Below the pieces are notes generated by a model. It did no database searches, had not been told where the DNA came from, and worked only from the letters and a program-made list of their open reading frames with translations. From Chlorobiota bacterium (lineage in GTDB: Bacteria; Bacteroidota; Bacteroidia; Bacteroidales; JAADGE01), in contig JAADDR010000168.1 in the NCBI GenBank assembly GCA_013153865.1, positions 1 through 39,201 of the forward strand: a stretch of 39,201 nucleotides of DNA. Reading direction: 5' to 3'. The position numbers were made by a program, and so were the translations under genes. Each line of letters opens with the position of its first letter. The first letter of the stretch is position 1. Shown in pieces: positions 8,291 to 15,286 of this stretch.

Positions 8291-10240
8291 TTAAATGGTA
8301 AATTTAACAGACAGAAAATATTGTCTTCCGGGCATTGCTCTCCAAAGAATTTCCTGATAGTTTTCGTTCAGCAGATTTTCGATTTTAAATTCAATATCCG
8401 TTGTTATTTTTTCTTTTTTAATTTTTTTGCCTGCCGACAAATTTTCCAGATAATATGCCGGCAAAGTATGTCTGTATTCTTCGTTTGACGAATCGGTGTA
8501 TCTTTTTCCGGTATAAATATGTGACCAGCGAAGATAATATCCTTTAAATTCGCAGTCTGCGGTTATGTTTGCTTTATGTAAAGGGATGTATGTAAGTTGT
8601 TTTCCCGCAGATAAATCGTATGTCGTTTTTTCGCTCTCGTCCGTTGTTTTGGTGTATGAGTAGTTTGCTCTTATTTGTGCGGTAAAGTTATTTGTTTTAT
8701 ATTTTTCCGACATGTATATTTCCGCACCTCTCGAGAATACTTTTCGTATGTTTTCCGCAGTCCAATATCCGTATTCTCCGGGTGTCCAAATAATCCAATC
8801 GTTTATGTATGATGCAAACAGCGATATGTTTATTTCGGTTTTAAAGATTTTGTTTCCGGAAGTATAAAAATTGAAATCCGTATCGCCGCTTATGCTTTTT
8901 TCGGTTTTTAAGTCCGGATTACCTCCGGGAATCCAATATAAATCGTTAAGCGAGGGATTACGAACATTGCGGCTTATGTTTGTTTTAATAATTAAAGGAA
9001 TATGTCCGGATAGGTCAAACTCCAGACCTGCCGAAGATATAAGAGGCAAAAAATCTTTATCGGTGCGGTTAATTCCGGTAAGTATATATCCGGCGGCGGT
9101 TTTATTAAATTGATAATGGGCGGACATAAGAATTTCCGCTGTTTTTCTGTTGCTTCCGTATCCTGTTTGCACAGTGCGGTCGAAATAATGTGCCGTATCA
9201 TATTTCAGAAGTAATTTGCCTTGCAATACCAGTTTGCTGCTTATTGTCCGGTTAATCTTATATTTTGCAAAAAATTGTTTTGTTTTACTTTCGGAATTTG
9301 TATGAAAAAATAAAGATGTTTCCGTTTTGTCTGCCAGTATGTATTTTATGTTTTCGGAAGTAAAACCCGCATTAATTTCTATTTGCGATTTTTTGCCGGA
9401 TATTTTACAGTTTGCGGAAATTCTTATGTCTTCGTCTTTTTGATTTTCGGTTCTTTCGTTACCGTCGAACGACATAATCGGAGGTATGTTACGGTCGATA
9501 TATTGCCACCATGCCGAAATATTTAATTGTCCGTTTTTTGAAAAAATAAAAGATGTTTCGTTTAAAACGGCATTTTTGTGATAGTCCGCATTTTTTTGTT
9601 TTGTGTAAGAGTTTGTTCCGTCTGCCGTGTTTAAGAAAGTAAAATCGTTGTCTGATTGTTCGTGAAAAAACTTCCATTCGCTGCGAAAAAAATCGTTGCC
9701 TGTTTTTATATCCGAAAATGTTTGATATGTATCGTTACTTCCGGCAGTTTGCATTATCGAGAACGAAAAATCTTTGTCGAAATCGGGTTCCGAGATAAGC
9801 ACTATGCTTCCGCCTAATGCTCCGCTTACCGATTTTAAAGAACTTCCGCCTTTGTCGAGTTCGGCTTTGTCGATAAAGAAAACAGGTATAAGAGAGATAT
9901 CCGCTTGTCCGAGCATGGGGTTGTTTAGAGAAATATCGTTCCATAAAATTTGTGTGTGCGATGCGCCTGTTCCTCTGAACGAAACAGTAGCGAGAGAACC
10001 TTGTCCGTATGATTTTACAAATACCGTTGTTTCGGAAGACAGTAATTCCGACAGCGAAGACATTATGTTCTCGGCTAATACGGCAGAATCGATTTCGTTT
10101 ATGTTGAATCCTTTGTTTTTTAATAAGCGAGGTTCCGTTATTTTTACTTCGCCGATGTTTATAATTGTGTCGTTGCGGTTTTGCGAAGTTGCAATGCCGA
10201 ATATTATAATGTATGATAATGTCAGTATCGCTTGTTTCAT
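8291..10240 (-). CDS. btuB: BtuB-like TonB-dependent cobalamin receptor
   Basis: This 649-residue outer-membrane receptor imports corrinoids with energy from TonB-ExbBD. A Sec signal peptide (about residues 1-20) precedes a short N-terminal segment NIGEVKITE that may hold the TonB box. The plug follows with LSELLSSETTVFVKSYGQGSLATVSFRGTGASHTQILWNDI-type sequence and the GGSSLKSVSGALGGSI turn (about residues 40-150). The remainder is barrel, ending in FLSVKFTI. There is no N-terminal CarboxypepD-like domain, so it is BtuB-like rather than SusC-like. Its ATG overlaps the stop of the upstream surface-protein gene by 4 nt (ATGA), a translational coupling. Control by the upstream cobalamin riboswitch is the main reason for assigning B12 as the ligand. 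Confidence 0.9.
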   Translation of the reverse strand: MKQAILTLSYIIIFGIATSQNRNDTIINIGEVKITEPRLLKNKGFNINEIDSAVLAENIMSSLSELLSSETTVFVKSYGQGSLATVSFRGTGASHTQILWNDISLNNPMLGQADISLIPVFFIDKAELDKGGSSLKSVSGALGGSIVLISEPDFDKDFSFSIMQTAGSNDTYQTFSDIKTGNDFFRSEWKFFHEQSDNDFTFLNTADGTNSYTKQKNADYHKNAVLNETSFIFSKNGQLNISAWWQYIDRNIPPIMSFDGNERTENQKDEDIRISANCKISGKKSQIEINAGFTSENIKYILADKTETSLFFHTNSESKTKQFFAKYKINRTISSKLVLQGKLLLKYDTAHYFDRTVQTGYGSNRKTAEILMSAHYQFNKTAAGYILTGINRTDKDFLPLISSAGLEFDLSGHIPLIIKTNISRNVRNPSLNDLYWIPGGNPDLKTEKSISGDTDFNFYTSGNKIFKTEINISLFASYINDWIIWTPGEYGYWTAENIRKVFSRGAEIYMSEKYKTNNFTAQIRANYSYTKTTDESEKTTYDLSAGKQLTYIPLHKANITADCEFKGYYLRWSHIYTGKRYTDSSNEEYRHTLPAYYLENLSAGKKIKKEKITTDIEFKIENLLNENYQEILWRAMPGRQYFLSVKFTI

Positions 10241-11646
10241 TTTGCGATGATAAGTTTTTCGGAAGTTACGGTTTCGTTTGTTTCCGTAATTATAAAGTAA
10301 ATACCTGAAGGCAGAGAAGATACGTCAATTTTGTTTCCGTTGTATTTTACTTTTTTTACGGTGCGACCGTAATTATCGGTTATGGTAATTTCGGCTTTAT
10401 TTATGTTTTTTATTTCGAAAAAATTATTTGCGGGTACGGGATATATTAAGATTTCGGAGCTTTCGGACTTGCCGATGCTTTCGGGTTCGTAAACTTCTCT
10501 TGTAATGCTCGTGCCGATATCCGGATTGTCGGTAAGATATGCCGTTATTGTTAAAGTTCCGGGTTGTGTCAGGTTGAGAATATTGTCTTCGTCGATATAT
10601 GCTCCGTCCAAATCGAGTTCGGTATTAATGTCATAAGACTGCAAACGTCCTTTGTTAAAAGCGAAAACTTCCAAAGTGTAAGATGTATCGGTATAAAGTT
10701 GCGGCGGTAAGTCTTTAATCACTACGGAAAGTTCTGTTCCGGATATGCTTTGGTCGGGCGAGATGTCAACGGCACCGCTTATTTCAGTAGATAATTCTCC
10801 AAGCATCATCATATCGGCATTTACGCCGCAATGTACTTTTACGAAATCTATTTCGTCTAAGTCCGCATAATTTCCGTTTTGGTCAACAGCCCATGATATA
10901 TCGAAAGAGTCTCCTCCCATACCTTCGGTATCGGCAGTATAGGGATTGTCCGGAACGTTTGAATTTATGTCTCCTCTGATTTTGTTGTCGGCATATCCGA
11001 AACTTCGGCAGTAAGATTTAATGTTGCCGGGATTTGAAGTATCTACTGAGGCAATTATTTTTGTTCCTTCGAGAGAGTATGCGTTTTGGTCTATATCGGG
11101 AAAATATTCTGCTGAAGGGTAGTAAGGTTGCGTGTGGTAGCTGTTTGCGTAAACGAATCCGCTGTTACCCGTATTGTCTGTCCATGCCACGTCGGCAGCT
11201 TCTTCCTGCTGAGGATTATTATATGTTATGCCGTAATTATGAATTGTGTTTGAAAAGAAGTAATCGCTTCCGGCAAGTTCGTACCATGTATCGTCCGGCA
11301 GTCCGTTGTTGTTTTCGTCTTTCATTACCGATACTATACCGGGTTCGGAGCTTTCGGCTGATGCAGGGTTTCCGAATACGGTAAAATCTATTCCGTAAGG
11401 ATTTTCAGGGTCGTTTTCTACAGGATTTTCAAATTTAAAGATAATATATCCTCCGAATGCTCCCAAACTTACGATACCGTTTGTTGTTCCGATGATTGAC
11501 AGTGCGGCGTCAGGGCTTCCGTAGGAGTCGGTATTTATAAATTGCCCCGGTGCGGGAGTATATTCGATAATTCCGGAAATATATTGAGCGTTTATTCGGC
11601 AGGCAAATATTACGATAAGCAATATCGTTAATGAAATGTATTTCAT
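10237..11646 (-). CDS. T9SS-sorted surface protein, first gene of the B12 operon
   Basis: The protein has 469 residues: a signal peptide (residues 1-20, cleavage after NAQ), a large beta-rich ectodomain and a C-terminal type A T9SS sorting domain (about 398-469, with IYPVPANNFFEI, GIYFIIT and a final SEKLIIAK). The ectodomain contains YGIDFTVFGNP and SEPGIVSVMKDENNNGLPDDTWYEL. DENNNGLPDD looks like a calcium-binding loop. I recognise this as a family of uncharacterised cell-surface proteins, and know no proven function. It is the first gene after the cobalamin riboswitch and is coupled to btuB by a 4-nt overlap, so a role in corrinoid capture or receptor organisation at the surface is likely. 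It would be secreted by the T9SS and either anchored to A-LPS-like glycan or released. Confidence 0.85.
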   Translation of the reverse strand: MKYISLTILLIVIFACRINAQYISGIIEYTPAPGQFINTDSYGSPDAALSIIGTTNGIVSLGAFGGYIIFKFENPVENDPENPYGIDFTVFGNPASAESSEPGIVSVMKDENNNGLPDDTWYELAGSDYFFSNTIHNYGITYNNPQQEEAADVAWTDNTGNSGFVYANSYHTQPYYPSAEYFPDIDQNAYSLEGTKIIASVDTSNPGNIKSYCRSFGYADNKIRGDINSNVPDNPYTADTEGMGGDSFDISWAVDQNGNYADLDEIDFVKVHCGVNADMMMLGELSTEISGAVDISPDQSISGTELSVVIKDLPPQLYTDTSYTLEVFAFNKGRLQSYDINTELDLDGAYIDEDNILNLTQPGTLTITAYLTDNPDIGTSITREVYEPESIGKSESSEILIYPVPANNFFEIKNINKAEITITDNYGRTVKKVKYNGNKIDVSSLPSGIYFIITETNETVTSEKLIIAK

Positions 11647-11708
11647 TGTTTTCAGATTTTGGTAAAAATGACGGTACGTGATTTTACAGAAAACGGTCGG
11701 CAGGCAGG

Positions 11709-11914
11709 GATGTCGAATTTGCCTGTCTGTTCGCCGCAGACTGCAAAACCGTAATCGACATCGGCAGGTCTTCTGACTTACTTCGTATTTTAAACACCTT
11801 CCCGCCTTATTGTTAAAGCAGTGGTATTTTGTTTAAAACATAGAAGCTTACAGCAGCGGGAACTGTTGCCGATTTTCACGGCATTCCCTTTTAACTCCGT
11901 AAGGAGACCGTTGT
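11709..11914 (-). ncRNA. Cobalamin riboswitch with L13-type expression platform
   Basis: On the minus strand the leader holds the B12 box AGTCAGAAGACCTGCC (11763-11778). It also holds the stem-loop TGCCG-tgaaaat-CGGCA (11867-11883), a CCCGC...CTGTAAG core, a CCACTG element near 11816-11826 and a GGGAAGG segment, in the order expected of the aptamer. Downstream, GATGTCGA (overlapping the B12-box side, 11755-11762) pairs with TCGACATC (11709-11716) and encloses an inner hairpin with loop GCGGCGAA (11730-11737). That loop can pair with TTCCCGC (11856-11862) in the L5 position, with one bulged base, which is the kissing interaction known for this class. The ATG at 11646 is about 60 nt further, with no T-run after the hairpin, so translational control is more likely than termination. 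Confidence 0.93.
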
Positions 11915-11920
11915 CTTTTG

Positions 11921-11928
11921 CAAAGATA
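11921..11928 (-). promoter_or_regulatory. -7 element of the B12 operon promoter
   Basis: Read on the minus strand this is TATCTTTG, an exact TAnnTTTG match. The transcript would begin near 11914, right at the 5' side of the riboswitch. No convincing -33 TTTG is present at the usual spacing. Confidence 0.55.
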
Positions 11929-11961
11929 ATATTTTTTATATAAGAAAAATTTATATTAAGT

Positions 11962-12000
11962 AAAAAACCGGCAAATGTTTTATTTGTTTGCCGGTTTTTT
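11962..12000 (-). terminator. Bidirectional terminator after the LRR gene
   Basis: A perfect 14-bp stem, AAAAAACCGGCAAA at 11962-11975 and TTTGCCGGTTTTTT at 11987-12000, has an 11-nt loop and T6 runs on both strands. It ends the PKD-LRR unit 21 bp after its stop and insulates it from the B12 operon, whose promoter lies just beyond. Confidence 0.9.
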
Positions 12001-12020
12001 GCATTAATTTGCGAGTATGA

Positions 12021-12941
12021 TTATTTTTTTTTCGGTATAATTATTATTGTTGCGTCGGGATTTCTTTTTTGCAGTAAAGTTTCAAATTCTTTTACTTCGT
12101 CTTCCGATATGTTTATATTTTTAGCTCTGAGCATAATTAAATTCGGGAGTCCGATAAGATAATCCAAACTTTTGGCTTTTATTTGAGTGTCGGAGCAATC
12201 TATATCTTGTAAACTTTTGACAAGTTGCAAGGGTCTGAGAGAGCTTACTTTTGTTTTTGAGCAGTCTAATCTTTGCAAATTTTTCAGTTTTGACAGCGGG
12301 GTTAAGTCGTCTATGTTTGTTTCGCTGCAATTAAGCGAGGATAGTTCCGGCATATAGTTAAGTCCTTCGAGCGAGAATAATGAAATATTTTGCGAGACAT
12401 CTAAATCCGTAAGGTTTTTTAAGTCTTTTAATATTCTTAAATCGACTATTGTCGTATAGTGCACGTCTAAATTGCGAAGTTTGTCTAAGTATCTTAAAGG
12501 CACCAAACTTTTAACCATTGTATTGCCGCAATTTATTTTTTCGAGATTGGTTAATCCTGATAACGGTATAAGCGAGTTTATGTTGTCGTTGTCGGAGCAG
12601 TCAATTTCTTTAAGGTTAATTAATCCTTCAATTCCTTCCAGACTTTTAAGTCCGCTGTTTTTTGCTTTTATTATTTCGAGAAGTTGTAATGCTTCCGCCG
12701 GTTTGAGACTTTCTATCTGCTTATTGTTTTCAATATCGAGGAAAACCATTTTGCCTATTTCGGTAAGTTGTTCGTCGGTAGGCGTTACGTCTTTGCCTTT
12801 GAAGTGTTGTTTTTGTATTACTTTTTTCCATGCCGGCGACAGACTGTTCCACCATTCGCGATTGGTTGATTGGGCATTTGTTTCGCTTAATGCGGATATT
12901 AAAAATATTGCCGAAAAAAGGTATTTGTAAAATGTATTCAT
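12021..12941 (-). CDS. Secreted leucine-rich repeat protein
   Basis: The 306-residue protein has a signal peptide (residues 1-23, cleavage near TNAQ) and a short N-terminal helical region. From about residue 75 to 290 it carries roughly nine tandem leucine-rich repeats with a 22-23-residue period. Repeat cores are of the internalin-like form, with recurring NLEKINCGNT, NLQRLDCSKT and SLQDIDCSDT units. Several repeats place Cys at the same core position. There is no lipobox and no T9SS tail, so it is probably periplasmic or released. It lies 39 bp after the PKD lipoprotein gene and before a strong terminator, so the two form one transcription unit. LRR proteins of this kind usually bind other proteins; the target here is unknown. 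Confidence 0.85.
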   Translation of the reverse strand: MNTFYKYLFSAIFLISALSETNAQSTNREWWNSLSPAWKKVIQKQHFKGKDVTPTDEQLTEIGKMVFLDIENNKQIESLKPAEALQLLEIIKAKNSGLKSLEGIEGLINLKEIDCSDNDNINSLIPLSGLTNLEKINCGNTMVKSLVPLRYLDKLRNLDVHYTTIVDLRILKDLKNLTDLDVSQNISLFSLEGLNYMPELSSLNCSETNIDDLTPLSKLKNLQRLDCSKTKVSSLRPLQLVKSLQDIDCSDTQIKAKSLDYLIGLPNLIMLRAKNINISEDEVKEFETLLQKRNPDATIIIIPKKK

Positions 12942-12980
12942 GTGTTTTGATTTTTTAGGGTTAAAAAAAAGGTTTATAAA

Positions 12981-13934
12981 TTATCTGTATTCGAGTAATG
13001 CTTCCAATTTTCTTCCGTATCCGTCGTCAAACGAAATAACGGACGGGTAAAAATCGCTTTGCAAATCGCGTGATTCTATTCTGAATGTTACAACGGGTGC
13101 GGAGTTATCTTTACTTGACCATATTTCAAATTCCAGTATGTCTCTGTTATAAATGCCGTCGAACCAGTATAAATTGTGTGTCAGGGAAAAAGTTACGGGA
13201 AAAGATTCTGTGTATTCCGTATGTCTGCTTTCTTTTTCTTCGTGTCCGGCATACCAAACAACCACAAAAACATCTTCTCCTAAGTATGTGTCAGGCAGCC
13301 AAACGGTAACTTCGTCTATTAAAATATCGTCGGGCGGAGGTTTTATTGTTATTTGTTTTGAGAATTTAGAAGTGTCTCCGTTGCAAATTGCATTAAGAAG
13401 GCATGTGTATGTGCCTTGATTTTCGTAAATATGCGAGGGGTTTTTTTCTTCGGAAGTTTCTCCGTCGCCGAATTCCCAAAGGAATGATGTTGCGTATTTT
13501 GAGTAGTTTTGAAATTCGATGAAGGCGGGCATAAACAGGGAGTCTGTTTTTGATGCATAGTCCCAATCGGAGAATACTACCGTAGAATCACCGGTAAGGT
13601 AAAGCGTTTTTGATTTGGAGTCTGATGCTTTGTTTTGCACGACTGATAAGTTTACTTTGTAAATGCCCGGTTTTTCGTATATGTGAACCGGTTTAAATTC
13701 CGATGATGTTTCTCCGTCGCCGAAATCCCATGTATATTTTAAGTCTTTTACTCCGTGTTCCGCTTCGGCATAAAAATATACAACATAAGGTGCGCTGCAA
13801 TTTTCTACACTGTCAATAATATCGAATATTTCTGCATTGCCTTTGCAGCTTGTCAGTGAAGTTACGGTAAAGACAAATAATATTAATCCGATAATAAATA
13901 TTACGAAATGTTTACCGGGTTTGTAAGTTTTCAT
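12981..13934 (-). CDS. Lipoprotein with two PKD domains
   Basis: The 317-residue protein has a long hydrophobic signal ending in a lipobox (SLTSC, Cys30). Two PKD domains follow. The first (about 38-115) contains YTWDFGDGETS and HIYEKPGIYKVNLSV, the second (about 125-200) FLWEFGDGETSEEK and HIYENQGTYTCLL. The C-terminal ~115 residues form a beta-rich region that I do not recognise. PKD domains are immunoglobulin-like folds of surface proteins that mediate protein or glycan contacts. The gene is first in a two-gene unit with the LRR gene. A cell-surface or periplasm-facing adhesive role is plausible, but nothing here shows a ligand. Confidence 0.87.
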   Translation of the reverse strand: MKTYKPGKHFVIFIIGLILFVFTVTSLTSCKGNAEIFDIIDSVENCSAPYVVYFYAEAEHGVKDLKYTWDFGDGETSSEFKPVHIYEKPGIYKVNLSVVQNKASDSKSKTLYLTGDSTVVFSDWDYASKTDSLFMPAFIEFQNYSKYATSFLWEFGDGETSEEKNPSHIYENQGTYTCLLNAICNGDTSKFSKQITIKPPPDDILIDEVTVWLPDTYLGEDVFVVVWYAGHEEKESRHTEYTESFPVTFSLTHNLYWFDGIYNRDILEFEIWSSKDNSAPVVTFRIESRDLQSDFYPSVISFDDGYGRKLEALLEYR

Positions 13935-13964
13935 TTGATTAAGGTCTTTAGGTTTAATACTTTG

Positions 13965-13994
13965 TAAAGATACAAAAAAAGAACCGAAATCAAA
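13965..13994 (-). promoter_or_regulatory. Possible promoter for the PKD-LRR unit
   Basis: On the minus strand a TTTG (13991-13994) is followed after 18 bp by TATCTTTA (13965-13972), one base off TAnnTTTG. The -7 element lies about 30 bp before the ATG at 13934. Confidence 0.35.
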
Positions 13995-14023
13995 TTTGAG
14001 TCGGAAAAAACAGTAATTTTTTT

Positions 14024-15121
14024 TTAAACATTAAACCGAATATTAAGAATATCACCGTCTTGCACCACGTAATTTTTTCCTTCTATCCGGAATTTACCTT
14101 TTTCTTTGCATTTTTGTTCTCCTCCGAGTTCGATAAAGTCGTCGTAATGCATTACTTCGGCACGGATAAAACCTTTTTGCAAATCGCTGTGTATAACGCC
14201 GGCAGCTTCAGGGGCAGTCATGCCTTTTTTAAGAGTCCATGCTCTTATTTCTTTAGGTCCTACGGTAAAAAATGTTTGGAGATTAAGTAATTTAAAAGCT
14301 GCTCTTATTAATTTATCCACTCCGGGTTCGTTCAGCCCGGCATCTTCCAGAAATTCTTTTCTTTCTTCGGGAGTTTCCAACTCGGCTATATCCGCTTCTA
14401 AAGCGGCTGCGATAATTAAGATTTCCGTGTCTTGGTCTTTAAGGGCTTCGAAAACGGCTTCGGTATATTTGTTTCCGTTAACGGCAGATGCTTCGTCAAC
14501 GTTGCAGACATACATCACGGGTTTTACCGTAAGCAGATTCAGGTCTTTTATGTATTTTTTGTGTTCTTCTTTAACGGGAGCCGAGTATGCGGGTTTAAAA
14601 TTTTCGAGATGTTCTTTGTATATGTTTAATGTTTCGAGAGCTTTTTTTGCTTCTTTGTCGCCTGATTTTGCAACTTTTTCGAGTCGTGCTATTTTTTTTT
14701 CGATTGATTCTAAATCTTTGACCTGAAGTTCGAAGTTGAGTATTTCCATGTCTCTTACGGGATCTACCGAACCTTCTACATGCGGCAGGTTGTCGTTGTC
14801 GAAACATCTTAAAACATGTATTAAGGCATCGGTATTTCGTATGTCTCCCAAGAATTTATTTCCGGTGCCTTCTCCTTCGCTTGCTCCTTTGGCGATTCCC
14901 GGCACATCGGTAATATCTACGACTGTTTGAATTATTTTTTCGGCAGGTTGAATTTTTTCGAGTTCGTATAATCTTTGGTCGGGAACTTTAATTGTTCCGA
15001 GGTTTGATTTGTCGGTGCTGAAACTGAAATCCGTAACTTCGGCTTTTGTTTCCGAGAAACAATTGAATATGGTTGTTTTGCCTATGTTTGTGAGACCTAT
15101 TATTCCGCATTTTAAAGCCAT
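14024..15121 (-). CDS. ychF: Redox-regulated ATPase YchF (Ola1 family)
   Basis: YchF is a conserved P-loop NTPase of the Obg family that prefers ATP and associates with ribosomes and stress responses. At 365 residues it matches the family. G1 is GLTNIGKTT (residues 9-17), the G3 region DVPGIAKGASEG (about 73-84), and the G4 position reads NVDE instead of NKxD, the YchF hallmark for ATP use. A coiled-coil insertion spans about 130-165 (ESIEKKIARLEKVAK). The C-terminal TGS-like domain ends in YVVQDGDILNIRFNV. It is divergent from acnB and has its own -7 element. This is the second Obg-family gene in the window, unlinked to obgE. Confidence 0.97.
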   Translation of the reverse strand: MALKCGIIGLTNIGKTTIFNCFSETKAEVTDFSFSTDKSNLGTIKVPDQRLYELEKIQPAEKIIQTVVDITDVPGIAKGASEGEGTGNKFLGDIRNTDALIHVLRCFDNDNLPHVEGSVDPVRDMEILNFELQVKDLESIEKKIARLEKVAKSGDKEAKKALETLNIYKEHLENFKPAYSAPVKEEHKKYIKDLNLLTVKPVMYVCNVDEASAVNGNKYTEAVFEALKDQDTEILIIAAALEADIAELETPEERKEFLEDAGLNEPGVDKLIRAAFKLLNLQTFFTVGPKEIRAWTLKKGMTAPEAAGVIHSDLQKGFIRAEVMHYDDFIELGGEQKCKEKGKFRIEGKNYVVQDGDILNIRFNV

Positions 15122-15149
15122 GTCATTAATGTTTTATTTATTAGGGGTG

Positions 15150-15157
15150 CAAAATTA
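15150..15157 (-). promoter_or_regulatory. -7 element of the ychF promoter
   Basis: On the minus strand TAATTTTG fits TAnnTTTG, about 28 bp before the ychF ATG (15119-15121). The -33 position is not well conserved. Confidence 0.5.
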
Positions 15158-15244
15158 GTCAATTATTCCGGAATATTGAATTTTCGTTTTTAAGTTTGCT
15201 TAATGAATTAATTTGAAAACTTTAAAAAATCATCTTAAATTTAT

Positions 15245-15252
15245 TACTTTTG
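15245..15252 (+). promoter_or_regulatory. -7 element of the acnB promoter
   Basis: TACTTTTG matches TAnnTTTG. A TTTA at 15221-15224 sits 20 bp upstream as a weak -33. The leader would be about 28 nt to the ATG at 15287. Confidence 0.5.
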
Positions 15253-15286
15253 CGAAGAATTTGAAAATTATAAAAAATAAGATATA

